Made by a program: the position numbers and the translations under genes. From a virus: 49,014 bases of DNA. The stretch is from positions 1 to 49,014 of the IMG/VR virus record IMGVR_UViG_3300044675_007121; one strand, given 5' to 3'. The notes below the pieces were generated by a model. It was not told the DNA's origin, made no database searches, and saw only the letters and a program-made list of their open reading frames with translations. This document shows positions 5,086 through 13,310 of this stretch, one piece after another (the first letter of the stretch is position 1; every line of letters starts with the position of its first letter).

Positions 5086-6965
5086 TTCATGGAGTCCCCC
5101 CAACTTTGTCCGATCTCCACGTCGCAGCGGCTTGGGACCTCAAGGCGTACAGCCCTGGCCATGATTTCGGCAGCCTGCTTTGCTTCTTCAAGCGTATTGA
5201 CGGACAGCGCGATTTCATCGTGCACCTGAAGACGGATGTCGAAGCCCGCTTCGTGAAGCGCGACCATTGCCGCTTTGGTCTGGTCGGCGGCTGACCCCTG
5301 GATGAGTTTGTTCAGTCCTTTGTACGTCCCGGAGCGCTTGATCCGCGGGCCGTATTCCAATACAGCCTGTTCGCGCGGAAGGGCCTTGTTGACGCCCCAT
5401 TCGACGGGCTCCCAGAGCGGAAACCGGCATTTTCGCCCGAGCAGTGTTCTGATTGCCCCGTTAGATGCAGGGTGCTCGATCCTGCGCATCACGGCGTCTA
5501 CGGTGCCCTTTAGGAAGGGTACCTTTTGATGAAGAGAAGATATGATTTCAGACGCTTCTTCTACGGGCAAGTCCAGCTCTTGCGCAATCTTGGCTTTCCC
5601 AGCCCCATAAAGGATGGCAAGTCCTATCGTCTTCGCGGTCTTGCGTTTTATGCCAGCCAAGTCCGCCACCATCTGGTGAAAGTCGGTACCGGGGTCATCG
5701 CGGTACGCCTGCGCCATCTTCTCCGCACCTGGAAGCCCCAGGAGCGACGCGTAATGCACCAATAGCCGCGGCTCCTGCGAACTAAAGTCAATCGACGCCC
5801 ACTGCTTGCCTTCTTCCGGCAAGAACAGCCCGCGGACCATCGGTCCGAGAACCTCGTGCCGCGCCATCACCTGTTGAAGGTTTGGGTTTGCGGCGGATAG
5901 GCGCCCGGTTACGGTTCCGCCGTCCTCGTTGCGCATCTGGTTGAAATGCGTATGAATGCGCCCATCCTTGGCGCTGTGCTTAAGGTAGGGCTCCAAAAAC
6001 GTGTTGTGCGTCTTGTTGAATTCGCGTGCTTCAAGGATCTTCTTGGCCATGGGGTGCGCATGGCTGTCTAAGAAGGTTTTGGTGAAGCTAGGTGCACCAT
6101 TGGCCGTTTTGGGATATTGAATGCCTTGGCGATCAAACGCTGTTGCGATGCTAACCGCCGACCAGATATCCACGGATACCCCAGCCTGTTCTTTGATAAA
6201 GCGCAGGATTTCGGCTTCTTTCTTGCGCAGGTCTTCTACATGGCGCTGGCATTTTTCGCGATCAAAACGGATACCCTTCAGGGTGACGTCCACGAGGACA
6301 GGCAGTACGCGCGTCTCAAGATCAAAGATGGATTCCAGTTCTTCACGCGCCAAAAGGGCTTTGAAGTGTTGCCATAACTTGAGTGTCAGCGCGGCGTCCT
6401 GCTCTGCGTACTCTCCAACGTGCATAGCAGGCAGCTTCCACAATTCCTTCTTGGCATGCACGCCAAAATCCTGGGCCGCGATCTTCAGTCCTTGTTCCGA
6501 CTTAACCTCTTTCAGGTAGTCGAATCCAAGCGAATTAAGCGCGTAACTGAACCTGTTTTCGTCCAGCAGCGGCGCAGCCAGCATCGTGTCTAGTATTCGG
6601 CCGTTGATCGTAAACCCGCTTGCCCGGAGCCATCCTGCGTCATACGCGGCGTTGTGCATGATCTTGTCTGCAGGGAGGGAAAGCACCTCCGCAACCCATC
6701 GCTCAACAATACGCCGATCAAGATTGCCGCCACCGCCATGAGCCACGGGAAAATACCCTGACCATCCATCCACAGCCACAGCGTAACCGACGATGTAGCC
6801 ATCCCCCCTAGGCCAACCCGGACCCATGGTCTCAAGGTTTGGGTCGCATGTCTCAAGGTCAATTGCAATCTCCTTGGCAGAAGATAAATCTGGAAATGTC
6901 TGCGGAGGCACCCATTCAGATTGAATGGGAAACATCGCAGTCGTGCGCATGCACCGCTTACTCAC
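5082..6965 (-). CDS. Family A DNA polymerase with 3'-5' exonuclease
   Basis: This 627-residue polymerase replicates the phage genome. The proofreading domain shows DLET (36-39), a HNAAYDAGWL motif and YAEQDAALT. The polymerase domain shows motif A as SIDFSSQEPR (about 394-403), motif B as RKTAKTIGLAILYG (441-454) and motif C as LQVHDEI (about 578-584). There is no 5'-3' exonuclease domain, as usual for phage enzymes. Position 449, equivalent to E. coli Pol I Phe762, is leucine, an alteration known in viral polymerases. The GTG start overlaps the helicase stop (GTGA); ATGs at residues 6 and 11 are alternatives. It forms a tight operon with primase and helicase. Confidence 0.93.
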   Translation of the reverse strand: MSKRCMRTTAMFPIQSEWVPPQTFPDLSSAKEIAIDLETCDPNLETMGPGWPRGDGYIVGYAVAVDGWSGYFPVAHGGGGNLDRRIVERWVAEVLSLPADKIMHNAAYDAGWLRASGFTINGRILDTMLAAPLLDENRFSYALNSLGFDYLKEVKSEQGLKIAAQDFGVHAKKELWKLPAMHVGEYAEQDAALTLKLWQHFKALLAREELESIFDLETRVLPVLVDVTLKGIRFDREKCQRHVEDLRKKEAEILRFIKEQAGVSVDIWSAVSIATAFDRQGIQYPKTANGAPSFTKTFLDSHAHPMAKKILEAREFNKTHNTFLEPYLKHSAKDGRIHTHFNQMRNEDGGTVTGRLSAANPNLQQVMARHEVLGPMVRGLFLPEEGKQWASIDFSSQEPRLLVHYASLLGLPGAEKMAQAYRDDPGTDFHQMVADLAGIKRKTAKTIGLAILYGAGKAKIAQELDLPVEEASEIISSLHQKVPFLKGTVDAVMRRIEHPASNGAIRTLLGRKCRFPLWEPVEWGVNKALPREQAVLEYGPRIKRSGTYKGLNKLIQGSAADQTKAAMVALHEAGFDIRLQVHDEIALSVNTLEEAKQAAEIMARAVRLEVPSRCDVEIGQSWGDSMK

Positions 6966-8494
6966 AATCGGAATCCTTTCTGAACATTCTTAGGCATCAC
7001 TATGTGCAGGCTTTGCCTAGCGCGAGTAACGCCGACATAGAGTAACCTATTGACACTATCTGAGTCACGCTCGTAATCAAGTGCGAACTTAGTAGTTAGG
7101 TCGCTCAGTAGTAATACGTTGTCTGCCTCACCGCCTTTAGCGCCGTGGATCGTGGACAGTCGTATGGGTGCCCTGTCCGTAAGCCTTATGCCACGCCGCA
7201 GCAATGCGATGATGTACCGCCTGCGGTCTTCCGATATCTTTGACAGCGCTTCGTGCCATATGACGTCAGTCGTTAGCCCATGGTGTTCGCGCAGGCATGC
7301 CATATCGAACATTGAGTCTTGGTCCGCGGTCCGTAGACCCCTGTGCCCCTTAAGTAGAAAATCGGGACTTAGGTACTTGTAGATGGTTTTAGCGGTAGAG
7401 AATGACACTTTTTGGCCCTTTCTAAGCGTCTCCCACCCAAGAACGGCGGTAAGAATTTCGTCAGATATGGACCGTTGTCCGTGACGCTCGAACAATAGCC
7501 CTTGGCTCTTGAGCCAGTCATACATTCCGGACAGCATGTAATTTGCCGCTGCAAGCACAAGCCACTCTCCGCGGCTCACGTCTACATTGTGCCAATCGGT
7601 GTAATACTGGACTTCACCCTCGCTATCCCTTGGATTCCATGTCTTATCCTGCTTATTCCTGATCCGCTTTCCTACCTCGGATGCAATCTCATGCACACGT
7701 CTTGGCACTCGCCAGGACTGTGAAAGGACGATGGTCTCTCCTTCGTGGGTAAGAAACGAATCAACGTCCGCCCCTGCCCATGTGTACACCGCCTGTTGAT
7801 CGTCTCCGGCTATGTAGGTCTTACCTGCCTTGGAGATAAGAGTCTCAACGAGTTTCCACTGTAGACGTGATAGGTCCTGAGCCTCATCGATGATCAGCAC
7901 ATCAAGGTAAGGAAGACGGTCCTTTGACTGCACCGCCAATTCCAGCAGATCAGTGAAGTCAATCAGATTCCTGGAATCCCTATAGTGGCGGTACGCCCGC
8001 TCCACGTACTCAAAGTGGAACCACTCCACCCGCATACTGGACTGGTTGTAATGCGTTCTAAGGTCTAGGCCCTTGATCCGTGCAACATTGATCTCGTTGA
8101 GTACGGGGTTGTCTGTCTGTACAAGGAACTCATCGCCGTCGCCCAACAGACCTATCTGGATGCCCGCCTCCTTGGCAAATTCGTTGTAGTTCTCGGCGGA
8201 CATCATGTCTTTCTGGTTTATGCCTAGACAACGATAGGCAAGGCTGTGCAGAGTCCTGAACCACGGAAAATCCACCTCTGGTCGCAGTTCGGGGAACTTC
8301 TCAATGGCACGATCCCGCGCCTCCGTGGCAGCCTTCCGGGTGAAACTGAAATATCCGATCCTTGAAGGTTCAGTACCGTTGCTAAGTTCCTGCTGAACAA
8401 TGTTCAAGAGAAAAGTGGTTTTGCCTGACCCAAGTCAAGGCGGGCCGAAGACTTTATATGTCTTCGGCCCTTGCTCCTTTTCGTCGGTACGCAT
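6962..8494 (-). CDS. UvrD/Rep-like superfamily 1 helicase, interrupted by TGA in the P-loop
   Basis: An ATP-driven DNA helicase for replication or repair. Visible motifs are Ia-like FSFTRKAATEA, II LIIDEAQDLS, III IAGDDQQAVYTWAG, V TIHGAKGGEADNVLL and VI LLYVGVTRARQSL. The natural start is ATG 8494, which overlaps the primase stop (TAATG). From there 19 codons run to KVFGPP, then comes TGA (8437-8435), then LGSGKTTFLLN in the same frame. Removing six bases would restore GPPGSGKTT, a perfect Walker A. The largest intact ORF begins at a TTG at 8407 and lacks the P-loop. Hence the helicase is dead, read through or bypassed, or the six bases are a sequence error. The gene is otherwise intact and overlaps polA by four bases. 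Confidence 0.8.
8424..8470 (-). promoter_or_regulatory. Tandem hairpins around the helicase internal stop
   Basis: On the mRNA (minus) strand a perfect 11-bp stem, GGGCCGAAGAC / GTCTTCGGCCC, with a 7-base loop spans 8470-8442. Two bases further, CCTTGAC-TTGG-GTCAGG (8440-8424) can form a second stem of 6 bp with one bulged base. The in-frame TGA lies in its 5' arm. Both lie within coding sequence at the start of the helicase gene. Confidence 0.6.
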
Positions 8495-10026
8495 TAGAAC
8501 GGACTCGCAGGTTTGGATTGCGTATGAGTACGGAACGGAGCATCTTGGCCCGCGAACCGTGGCATTCTCCAGCACCTAGCAGTACGTCCTTTAAGCAGTA
8601 GACTGATGGGTTCGCCGCCAAGTTCCCGAATACGCTGCGCCATCTTAGGGTGTGAAAGCCCTTTGAAGTTGTTCCGCGTCAAATGGGCCTCAAGGTCCTT
8701 CATCCTGAAGTAAACCTTCGCCTCATCGTCATTCACCCATGGCCTGCCCATGAGGATTTCATCACGGTCCAATGCCTGTTGCATGTGGGTTGTGAACTCC
8801 TCAACCAGATCATTGAACCGACCGGTAAGACTGGTGTCCTCAGTGGCCTCGGTAATCTGCTCGCTTTCCACCATTTCACGCAGCAGGCCATTGAGCATCT
8901 GCTCCCAATCCTGCTTTCGCAGAGTCGGAGGGAGGAGGTTCAGGCGATCCATGCATGCCTTCTGAAAGGCAGCTTGGTTGAACAGATTGTCCGTATCCAA
9001 CTCCACCCGCTTGCCGTTGACATCAAGAAACCATAACGGCGGGTCGCTGTTGTATTTTGACAACGAAGATAGCTGTGGGGCATCGGGAGCATCCCCTCCG
9101 ATACCGAACTTCCTAGTGCGGCACAGCCCACTGTTGCAAAAGCTATTTAGCGGAGCGTCCTTGCACTTGTACTTATAGTCCTTCTTATGTAGCTGCTTAA
9201 TGACGACTTGCAGCTCGTTGTTCGGTAGAGCCGGCTGCACGTACTTCAGGTTGTGTGCGACCAGTTCGTCTTCCCACACGGAAGGCTTGGCACGCTTTAG
9301 GTACACCCCAATAGCAAACAGCGCGTTGTTTCTTGTCCCTTCAGGTACCCCCCTGCTGCATATGGCTTGCAAGCAAGGCGGTCCGTCCTTGATGGGGTGA
9401 TCAGGCTTCTTTGGTTCTTCGGGTGCAGGAACCGTGGGCTCCTGTACAAACCGGTCGTAAAGCGCGTAAAACTCCTCAAGGGTCGCGGCGCTGCCGTCAT
9501 CCTTGATTGCGTAACGCATAGTCCTGTCCCCGCCAAAGTAAGGCAGGTTCAGGAAGTTCCCGGTGTCGCCACGCTCAATCAGGATTTCGGACTGTTTAGG
9601 GAATATCTCCCTGCCCGATTCACCTAGTACGGAAGCGCATGCCTTGAGATAGCGCTGCATGTCACCGGCTGCCATAGGAGCCTTGACAAACAAAAACACA
9701 TGCGCGCCACCTGATTTGCTGCGGCACACAACCAAAGGCAACTCCAGTTCCCTGATCTTGTTGACCAATCCAGTGTGGTCCAGGGGGTACTGGTCAATAT
9801 CAATGCATCCCCATATGCATGTGTTGTCTGCACGGATCGGGATGATTCCCAGGGATGGCTCGTTACCTTGAAGGTGCTTCTCCCACAGATCATCTGTGGG
9901 AGGCTTGCGCACCACAACAGCCTTGCCGGCCTGTTTTCCGCCACTCCTTGTGCTGTCTATACGATAGGTACCGTATGCGACGTCAAGGCCAGCGAAAATC
10001 GACTTGAATCGTGCGGTGTTCGTCAT
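8494..10026 (-). CDS. Archaeo-eukaryotic-type primase (TOTE/PrimPol-like)
   Basis: A 510-residue primase making primers for the family A polymerase. The catalytic core is recognisable: CIDIDQYP gives the DxD pair (Asp76, Asp78), followed by CRSKSGGAHVFLF (101-113, the SxGxH element), and then IFPKQSEI and GNFLNLPYFGGDRTMRYA, as in primases of the TOTE-conflict/AEP type. A C-terminal region (about 225-310) resembles primase C-terminal domains (GTRNNALFAIGVYLKRAK) and ends with cysteines (YKCKD...CNSGLC) that may bind zinc. No helicase domain is fused. It is followed by the helicase with a TAATG overlap. A 66-base gap with a probable terminator separates it from the upstream SSB-like gene. Confidence 0.8.
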   Translation of the reverse strand: MTNTARFKSIFAGLDVAYGTYRIDSTRSGGKQAGKAVVVRKPPTDDLWEKHLQGNEPSLGIIPIRADNTCIWGCIDIDQYPLDHTGLVNKIRELELPLVVCRSKSGGAHVFLFVKAPMAAGDMQRYLKACASVLGESGREIFPKQSEILIERGDTGNFLNLPYFGGDRTMRYAIKDDGSAATLEEFYALYDRFVQEPTVPAPEEPKKPDHPIKDGPPCLQAICSRGVPEGTRNNALFAIGVYLKRAKPSVWEDELVAHNLKYVQPALPNNELQVVIKQLHKKDYKYKCKDAPLNSFCNSGLCRTRKFGIGGDAPDAPQLSSLSKYNSDPPLWFLDVNGKRVELDTDNLFNQAAFQKACMDRLNLLPPTLRKQDWEQMLNGLLREMVESEQITEATEDTSLTGRFNDLVEEFTTHMQQALDRDEILMGRPWVNDDEAKVYFRMKDLEAHLTRNNFKGLSHPKMAQRIRELGGEPISLLLKGRTARCWRMPRFAGQDAPFRTHTQSKPASPF

Positions 10027-10041
10027 TTCTTCTTTCTTCGG

Positions 10042-10079
10042 TAAAAGACGAAAGCAGGGAATGTAGTGTATCCCTGCTT
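10042..10079 (-). terminator. Probable intrinsic terminator after the SSB-like gene
   Basis: On the minus strand AAGCAGGGA and TCCCTGCTT (10079-10052) form a perfect 9-bp stem with a 10-base loop, followed by the T-rich TCGTCTTTT. It lies between the SSB-like stop and the primase start and could separate or attenuate transcription. Confidence 0.5.
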
Positions 10080-10092
10080 CCGCCCTAGGACA

Positions 10093-10869
10093 CTAGAAGG
10101 GTGCTACATCGTCGCTCGCGCCACGCCCCTCGGACATTTCGTGTTTCACCTTGACGTCACCCGCACTAATCGATTGGGCGAAAGCACGACAGGCGGTGTA
10201 CACGTCATTCGACTCCACAGGACCGACTCGCTCAATCTCCCACCCAAACCACTTACCCTTATCGTTTGACTCGGAAGCGGTAGTCAACTTGTACACTTGA
10301 CTGTACATAGGAGGGGTGAACAACCCGTTCTTACCCACCATCTTGACGCTCTGCATCATGGAATTCCATTTCCGGCTCTTCTTAAGCTGGGTGGACTTCA
10401 TGACGATGATCGCAGGACTCGGCACACCGTTGTTGTCCAACATCATTACGTAATGGTTGGCGGTGTTTTCAATATAGTTACCGTTGTCCAGGTAATCCCT
10501 ACTCTCTCCAGGCACCCGATGGGTCTTAGACAGAACGTCACTGGTAGCAGGGTAGATGTGGATGGGTGCCCCGGTACCTTGCCCGCGAGGTGCCCATTCA
10601 ATGTACTGACGGACATACGCACAAGGGACTACCAAAATGCCTTTCTTGCCATCGAACAATTCGCCAGTGACGGTATTCATGACCATTCCGGGCATGGCCC
10701 CGTCCATGTCGCCGACTTCAGGGCTCGTGGAGGTCAACAAACGCAGAAACGGTAGCGCATAGTCCTCTTGCGTCATCCCGTCAAAACCTGCGCCGGCATC
10801 CTGCTCCATGTCACTGAAGATGGCCAATGCGGTGTTGCTTTCTTGTTTCGCTACTTCGTTCTTGCTCAT
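10093..10869 (-). CDS. Probable single-stranded DNA-binding protein
   Basis: This 258-residue protein is common next to replication genes of podoviruses. I read an N-terminal acidic helix, then YALPFLRLLTSTSPEV, a PG.V.NTVTGE element and a beta-rich core (ILVVPCAYVRQYIEWAPRG, HYVMMLDN). The C-terminus SEGRGASDDVAPF ends in an acidic, phenylalanine-terminated tail like the protein-docking tail of bacterial SSBs (DDxxPF). That tail, the size and the context suggest an SSB analogue, but no classical OB motif can be proven by eye. The start at 10869 follows GAGGA. Confidence 0.55.
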   Translation of the reverse strand: MSKNEVAKQESNTALAIFSDMEQDAGAGFDGMTQEDYALPFLRLLTSTSPEVGDMDGAMPGMVMNTVTGELFDGKKGILVVPCAYVRQYIEWAPRGQGTGAPIHIYPATSDVLSKTHRVPGESRDYLDNGNYIENTANHYVMMLDNNGVPSPAIIVMKSTQLKKSRKWNSMMQSVKMVGKNGLFTPPMYSQVYKLTTASESNDKGKWFGWEIERVGPVESNDVYTACRAFAQSISAGDVKVKHEMSEGRGASDDVAPF

Positions 10870-10899
10870 AGTTCGTGATCCTCGATTCGTGGTTCGTGG

Positions 10900-11454
10900 T
10901 TAAACAGACTTGATGATTGCTTTCTGGCCGATGTACACGCCAAAAAGCTCCGTGTCGATGGGTTGCCCCTTCTCGATACGTTCCTTGGCCCACGCTTTAA
11001 GCGTCTGGGGCTCAATCTTTTGATGCTGCTCTACAGGGAATCCCTGTTTCTGCAGGGAACCGATGAGCCCTTCACAGAGTTCATCTTCATTGCGCCCAAA
11101 TCGGACGCTGACGGTGTTCTTGATCAGGTCATCGTAACCGTGATCCCGCAGCCACTGAAAAGCCTCTGCCTGACGGGCCTTAGAAATGCTCGCCCCGTAG
11201 AACGGTCTCACGCTGATGCTTGATCCGTCCTCCATGACAAACGATTTCATGCCTGTCTCGGCCAGTGCTTCCGGAATGGTCTGCTCAGTAATCTTGCGGT
11301 ACTGATCAGTCTTCTCGGACAAGGTCTTTTCCAGGTCCTCAATTTCCTTCTCAAGCAACTTAGCTGAACGGGCCAAGTTAGCAAGGCCCACCACGTGGTC
11401 GTCTGCTACCTTGAGTGCGCCAGCATCATCTTCAAATAAATTCGTAAGGCTCAT
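10900..11454 (-). CDS. Conserved early protein with N-terminal coiled coil
   Basis: A 184-residue protein starting at ATG 11454 (MSLTNLFEDDAG), directly after AAAGGAG; a longer ORF from 11481 lies inside the upstream gene. Residues about 28-65 form a charged coiled coil (ARSAKLLEKEIEDLEKTLSE). The C-terminal half (SVRPFYGASISKARQAEAFQWLRDHGYDDLIKN...) is a compact mixed domain. The layout is reminiscent of Gam-like nuclease inhibitors, but I cannot confirm that. It is in the early operon that begins at 11776 and ends with the SSB-like gene. Confidence 0.6.
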   Translation of the reverse strand: MSLTNLFEDDAGALKVADDHVVGLANLARSAKLLEKEIEDLEKTLSEKTDQYRKITEQTIPEALAETGMKSFVMEDGSSISVRPFYGASISKARQAEAFQWLRDHGYDDLIKNTVSVRFGRNEDELCEGLIGSLQKQGFPVEQHQKIEPQTLKAWAKERIEKGQPIDTELFGVYIGQKAIIKSV

Positions 11455-11776
11455 TGCTTTCTCCTTTCTTGAACAGATCAACAGACAAAGGGATATACCG
11501 ACGCTCCCGCTTGTCCCACTTCAAACACTTGAAACGACCATGGTTCCGTGCCGCAGCCACAGCACACGTAATGCCTATGGCGGATGGGTCGCCAATCAGC
11601 AACAGAAAGTCATCGTCGCAAAACTTCTCTAGCTTGCGTTGAATACGCCTGACCGTAGGAGCGACAGAGAATGCAATCTGCGCCATGGGCGGAAGAATTG
11701 TCTCAATGTTGCCGTAGTCCAGGGCACTTGCGATATTGTGCTGCGTCGTCTCCGACACAACGTACACAGTTGGCAC
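11432..11776 (-). CDS. Conserved early hypothetical protein
   Basis: A 114-residue product from GTG 11776 (MPTVYVVSETTQHNIASALDYG...), eight bases after AGGAG. The upstream extension of the ORF crosses the promoter and is rejected. It contains TVRRIQRKLEKF, LLLIGDPSAIGITCAVAA and FKCLKWDKRERRYIPLSVDL. From memory, close relatives are common as unknown proteins in podovirus early regions. Its stop overlaps the following gene by 23 bases. It is the first gene after a good promoter, so it is probably expressed early. Function unknown. Confidence 0.65.
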   Translation of the reverse strand: MPTVYVVSETTQHNIASALDYGNIETILPPMAQIAFSVAPTVRRIQRKLEKFCDDDFLLLIGDPSAIGITCAVAAARNHGRFKCLKWDKRERRYIPLSVDLFKKGESNEPYEFI

Positions 11777-11805
11777 TTCTTTCTCCTTTCTTGAAACGAA
11801 TCCAG

Positions 11806-11834
11806 ACTGTACACTAGCGCCACCGGGCCTGCAA
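11806..11834 (-). promoter_or_regulatory. Early promoter TTGCAG-N17-TACAGT
   Basis: On the minus strand TTGCAG (11834-11829) and TACAGT (11811-11806) are 17 bases apart. The start of the first early gene lies about 30 bases downstream. The -35 sits in the inverted repeat GGGC-CTGCAA-GCCC (11825-11838), a possible operator. It belongs to a promoter class seen four more times near 46.5-48.7 kb. Confidence 0.6.
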
Positions 11835-11858
11835 GCCCAACAAAGAAAGCTAGAACGT

Positions 11859-13310
11859 ATGGACCGATTTTTACAGACATATCCGTTCAAGAACAAGCCA
11901 TTTGTGCATCAACAGGCATACTTGCAACGGTTTTGGGACGCGAAGGTCGCAGCGCTATTTGCCGATACAGGAACCGGCAAAAGCTTCATGTTGATCAACA
12001 ACGCGGCAATGCTCTACGACCAAGGGAAGATCAACGCCATGCTCCTGGTCGCCCCCAAAGGTGTGTACAGGAACTGGCTGAAGATTGAGATTCCAAAGCA
12101 CCTTCCAGAGCACGTCGTATACCGCATGGCCATATGGGCGCCGAGTCCTAAGAAAGCAGAACAGAAGGCACTTGACGACCTTTTCGAAATATCAGAAGAC
12201 CTGAAAATTCTGATCATGAACGTCGAGGCGTTCAGCACGCCCCGTGGCACGACGTTCGCCAAGAGATTCTTGCTGGCGCACGATGCCTTTATGGCGATTG
12301 ACGAAAGCACCACCATAAAGGGCCACACCGCGACACGGTCCAAGAATGCGGTAAAGGTGGGCCTTGGAGCGCGGTTCAGGCGGATCGCGACGGGCTCCCC
12401 GGTTACCAAAAGCCCGATGGACCTATACCAGCAGTGTGAGTTCTTGTCCCCGAACTGTTTGAACGTGCCGAGCTACTTTGCGTTTCAGTCCAGGTACGCT
12501 GTCACCGTGGAGCGTACGCTGGCCTCGCACTCTTTCAAACAAATCGTGGGTTACCGCCGGCTAGACGAACTCAAGCAGACGCTTGATCGGTTCAGCTTTC
12601 GCGTGCGAAAGGACGAGTGTTTCGACCTTCCTGACAAGGTTTTCCTGAAACGCGATGTGGAACTCACTCCAGAACAACGCAAGGCATACGACCAAATGGT
12701 GTTGGCGGCATTGGCGACGTTTGAACAAGGGATCACGACGACCGTCAACGCTCTTACACAGATCATGCGACTTCAGCAGATCGTATGCGGGCACGTGACT
12801 CTTGATACCGGAGAGGTCATTGCCTTGAAGAATAATCGCATGGATGAGTTATTGGCATCCATCGAGGAGTCAGACGGCAAGATCATCATATGGGCACACT
12901 TCCGACACGACATCGAGGCAATAAAAAACGCTCTTGCAAAAGCCTACGGCATGAACTCTGTGGCCACCTACTTTGGGGATACCACCCCTGAAGAACGGTC
13001 GGACATCGTAGACAGATTCCAGGACCCTGATAGCGAATTACGATTCTTCGTCGGTCAACCACGGACGGGAGGGTATGGGCTTACCCTGACCGAAGCCCAC
13101 ACGATGATTTACTACTCAAACGGCTATGACCTGGAGATTCGCCTTCAGTCTGAAGCAAGGATTGATCGCTACGGGCAGAAGAACAAGATGACCTACATAG
13201 ACCTGTCTTCTCCAAACACCGTCGATGAGAAGATCGTGGAAGCCCTCCAGAAGAAGATGAACATTGCCAATACCATCCTCGGAGAGCACGCACGGGAGTG
13301 GATCAAGTGA
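11859..13310 (+). CDS. SNF2-family superfamily 2 helicase/translocase
   Basis: A 483-residue ATPase from ATG 11859 (MDRFLQTYPFKNKPF). Motif Q/I region HQQAYLQRFWDAKVAALFADTGTGKS has the Walker lysine at 41. Motif Ia is LLVAPKGVYRNW, motif II is AIDEST (Asp148-Glu149) and motif III is ATGSP. The C-terminal RecA domain has IIIWAHFRHDIEAI, RTGGYGLTLTEA and QSEARIDRYGQ (motif VI). Such phage SNF2 proteins probably remodel DNA or displace proteins during replication; the exact role is unknown. It diverges from the early operon. The start has only a weak ribosome site, and upstream in-frame starts cross the promoter region. Confidence 0.85.
   Translation: MDRFLQTYPFKNKPFVHQQAYLQRFWDAKVAALFADTGTGKSFMLINNAAMLYDQGKINAMLLVAPKGVYRNWLKIEIPKHLPEHVVYRMAIWAPSPKKAEQKALDDLFEISEDLKILIMNVEAFSTPRGTTFAKRFLLAHDAFMAIDESTTIKGHTATRSKNAVKVGLGARFRRIATGSPVTKSPMDLYQQCEFLSPNCLNVPSYFAFQSRYAVTVERTLASHSFKQIVGYRRLDELKQTLDRFSFRVRKDECFDLPDKVFLKRDVELTPEQRKAYDQMVLAALATFEQGITTTVNALTQIMRLQQIVCGHVTLDTGEVIALKNNRMDELLASIEESDGKIIIWAHFRHDIEAIKNALAKAYGMNSVATYFGDTTPEERSDIVDRFQDPDSELRFFVGQPRTGGYGLTLTEAHTMIYYSNGYDLEIRLQSEARIDRYGQKNKMTYIDLSSPNTVDEKIVEALQKKMNIANTILGEHAREWIK

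Noticed and set aside
6962-8494. Alternative genetic code (TGA as tryptophan) to explain the helicase stop
   Set aside because: TGA is used as an ordinary stop at many well-defined gene ends here (ATGA, GTGA overlaps), so reassignment is not tenable.
10870-10899. CACGAA-type short repeats upstream of the SSB-like gene
   Set aside because: Three imperfect copies of CACGAA between two genes recall intergenic repeats of some gammaproteobacteria. The stretch is too short to support a repeat family or a host assignment.
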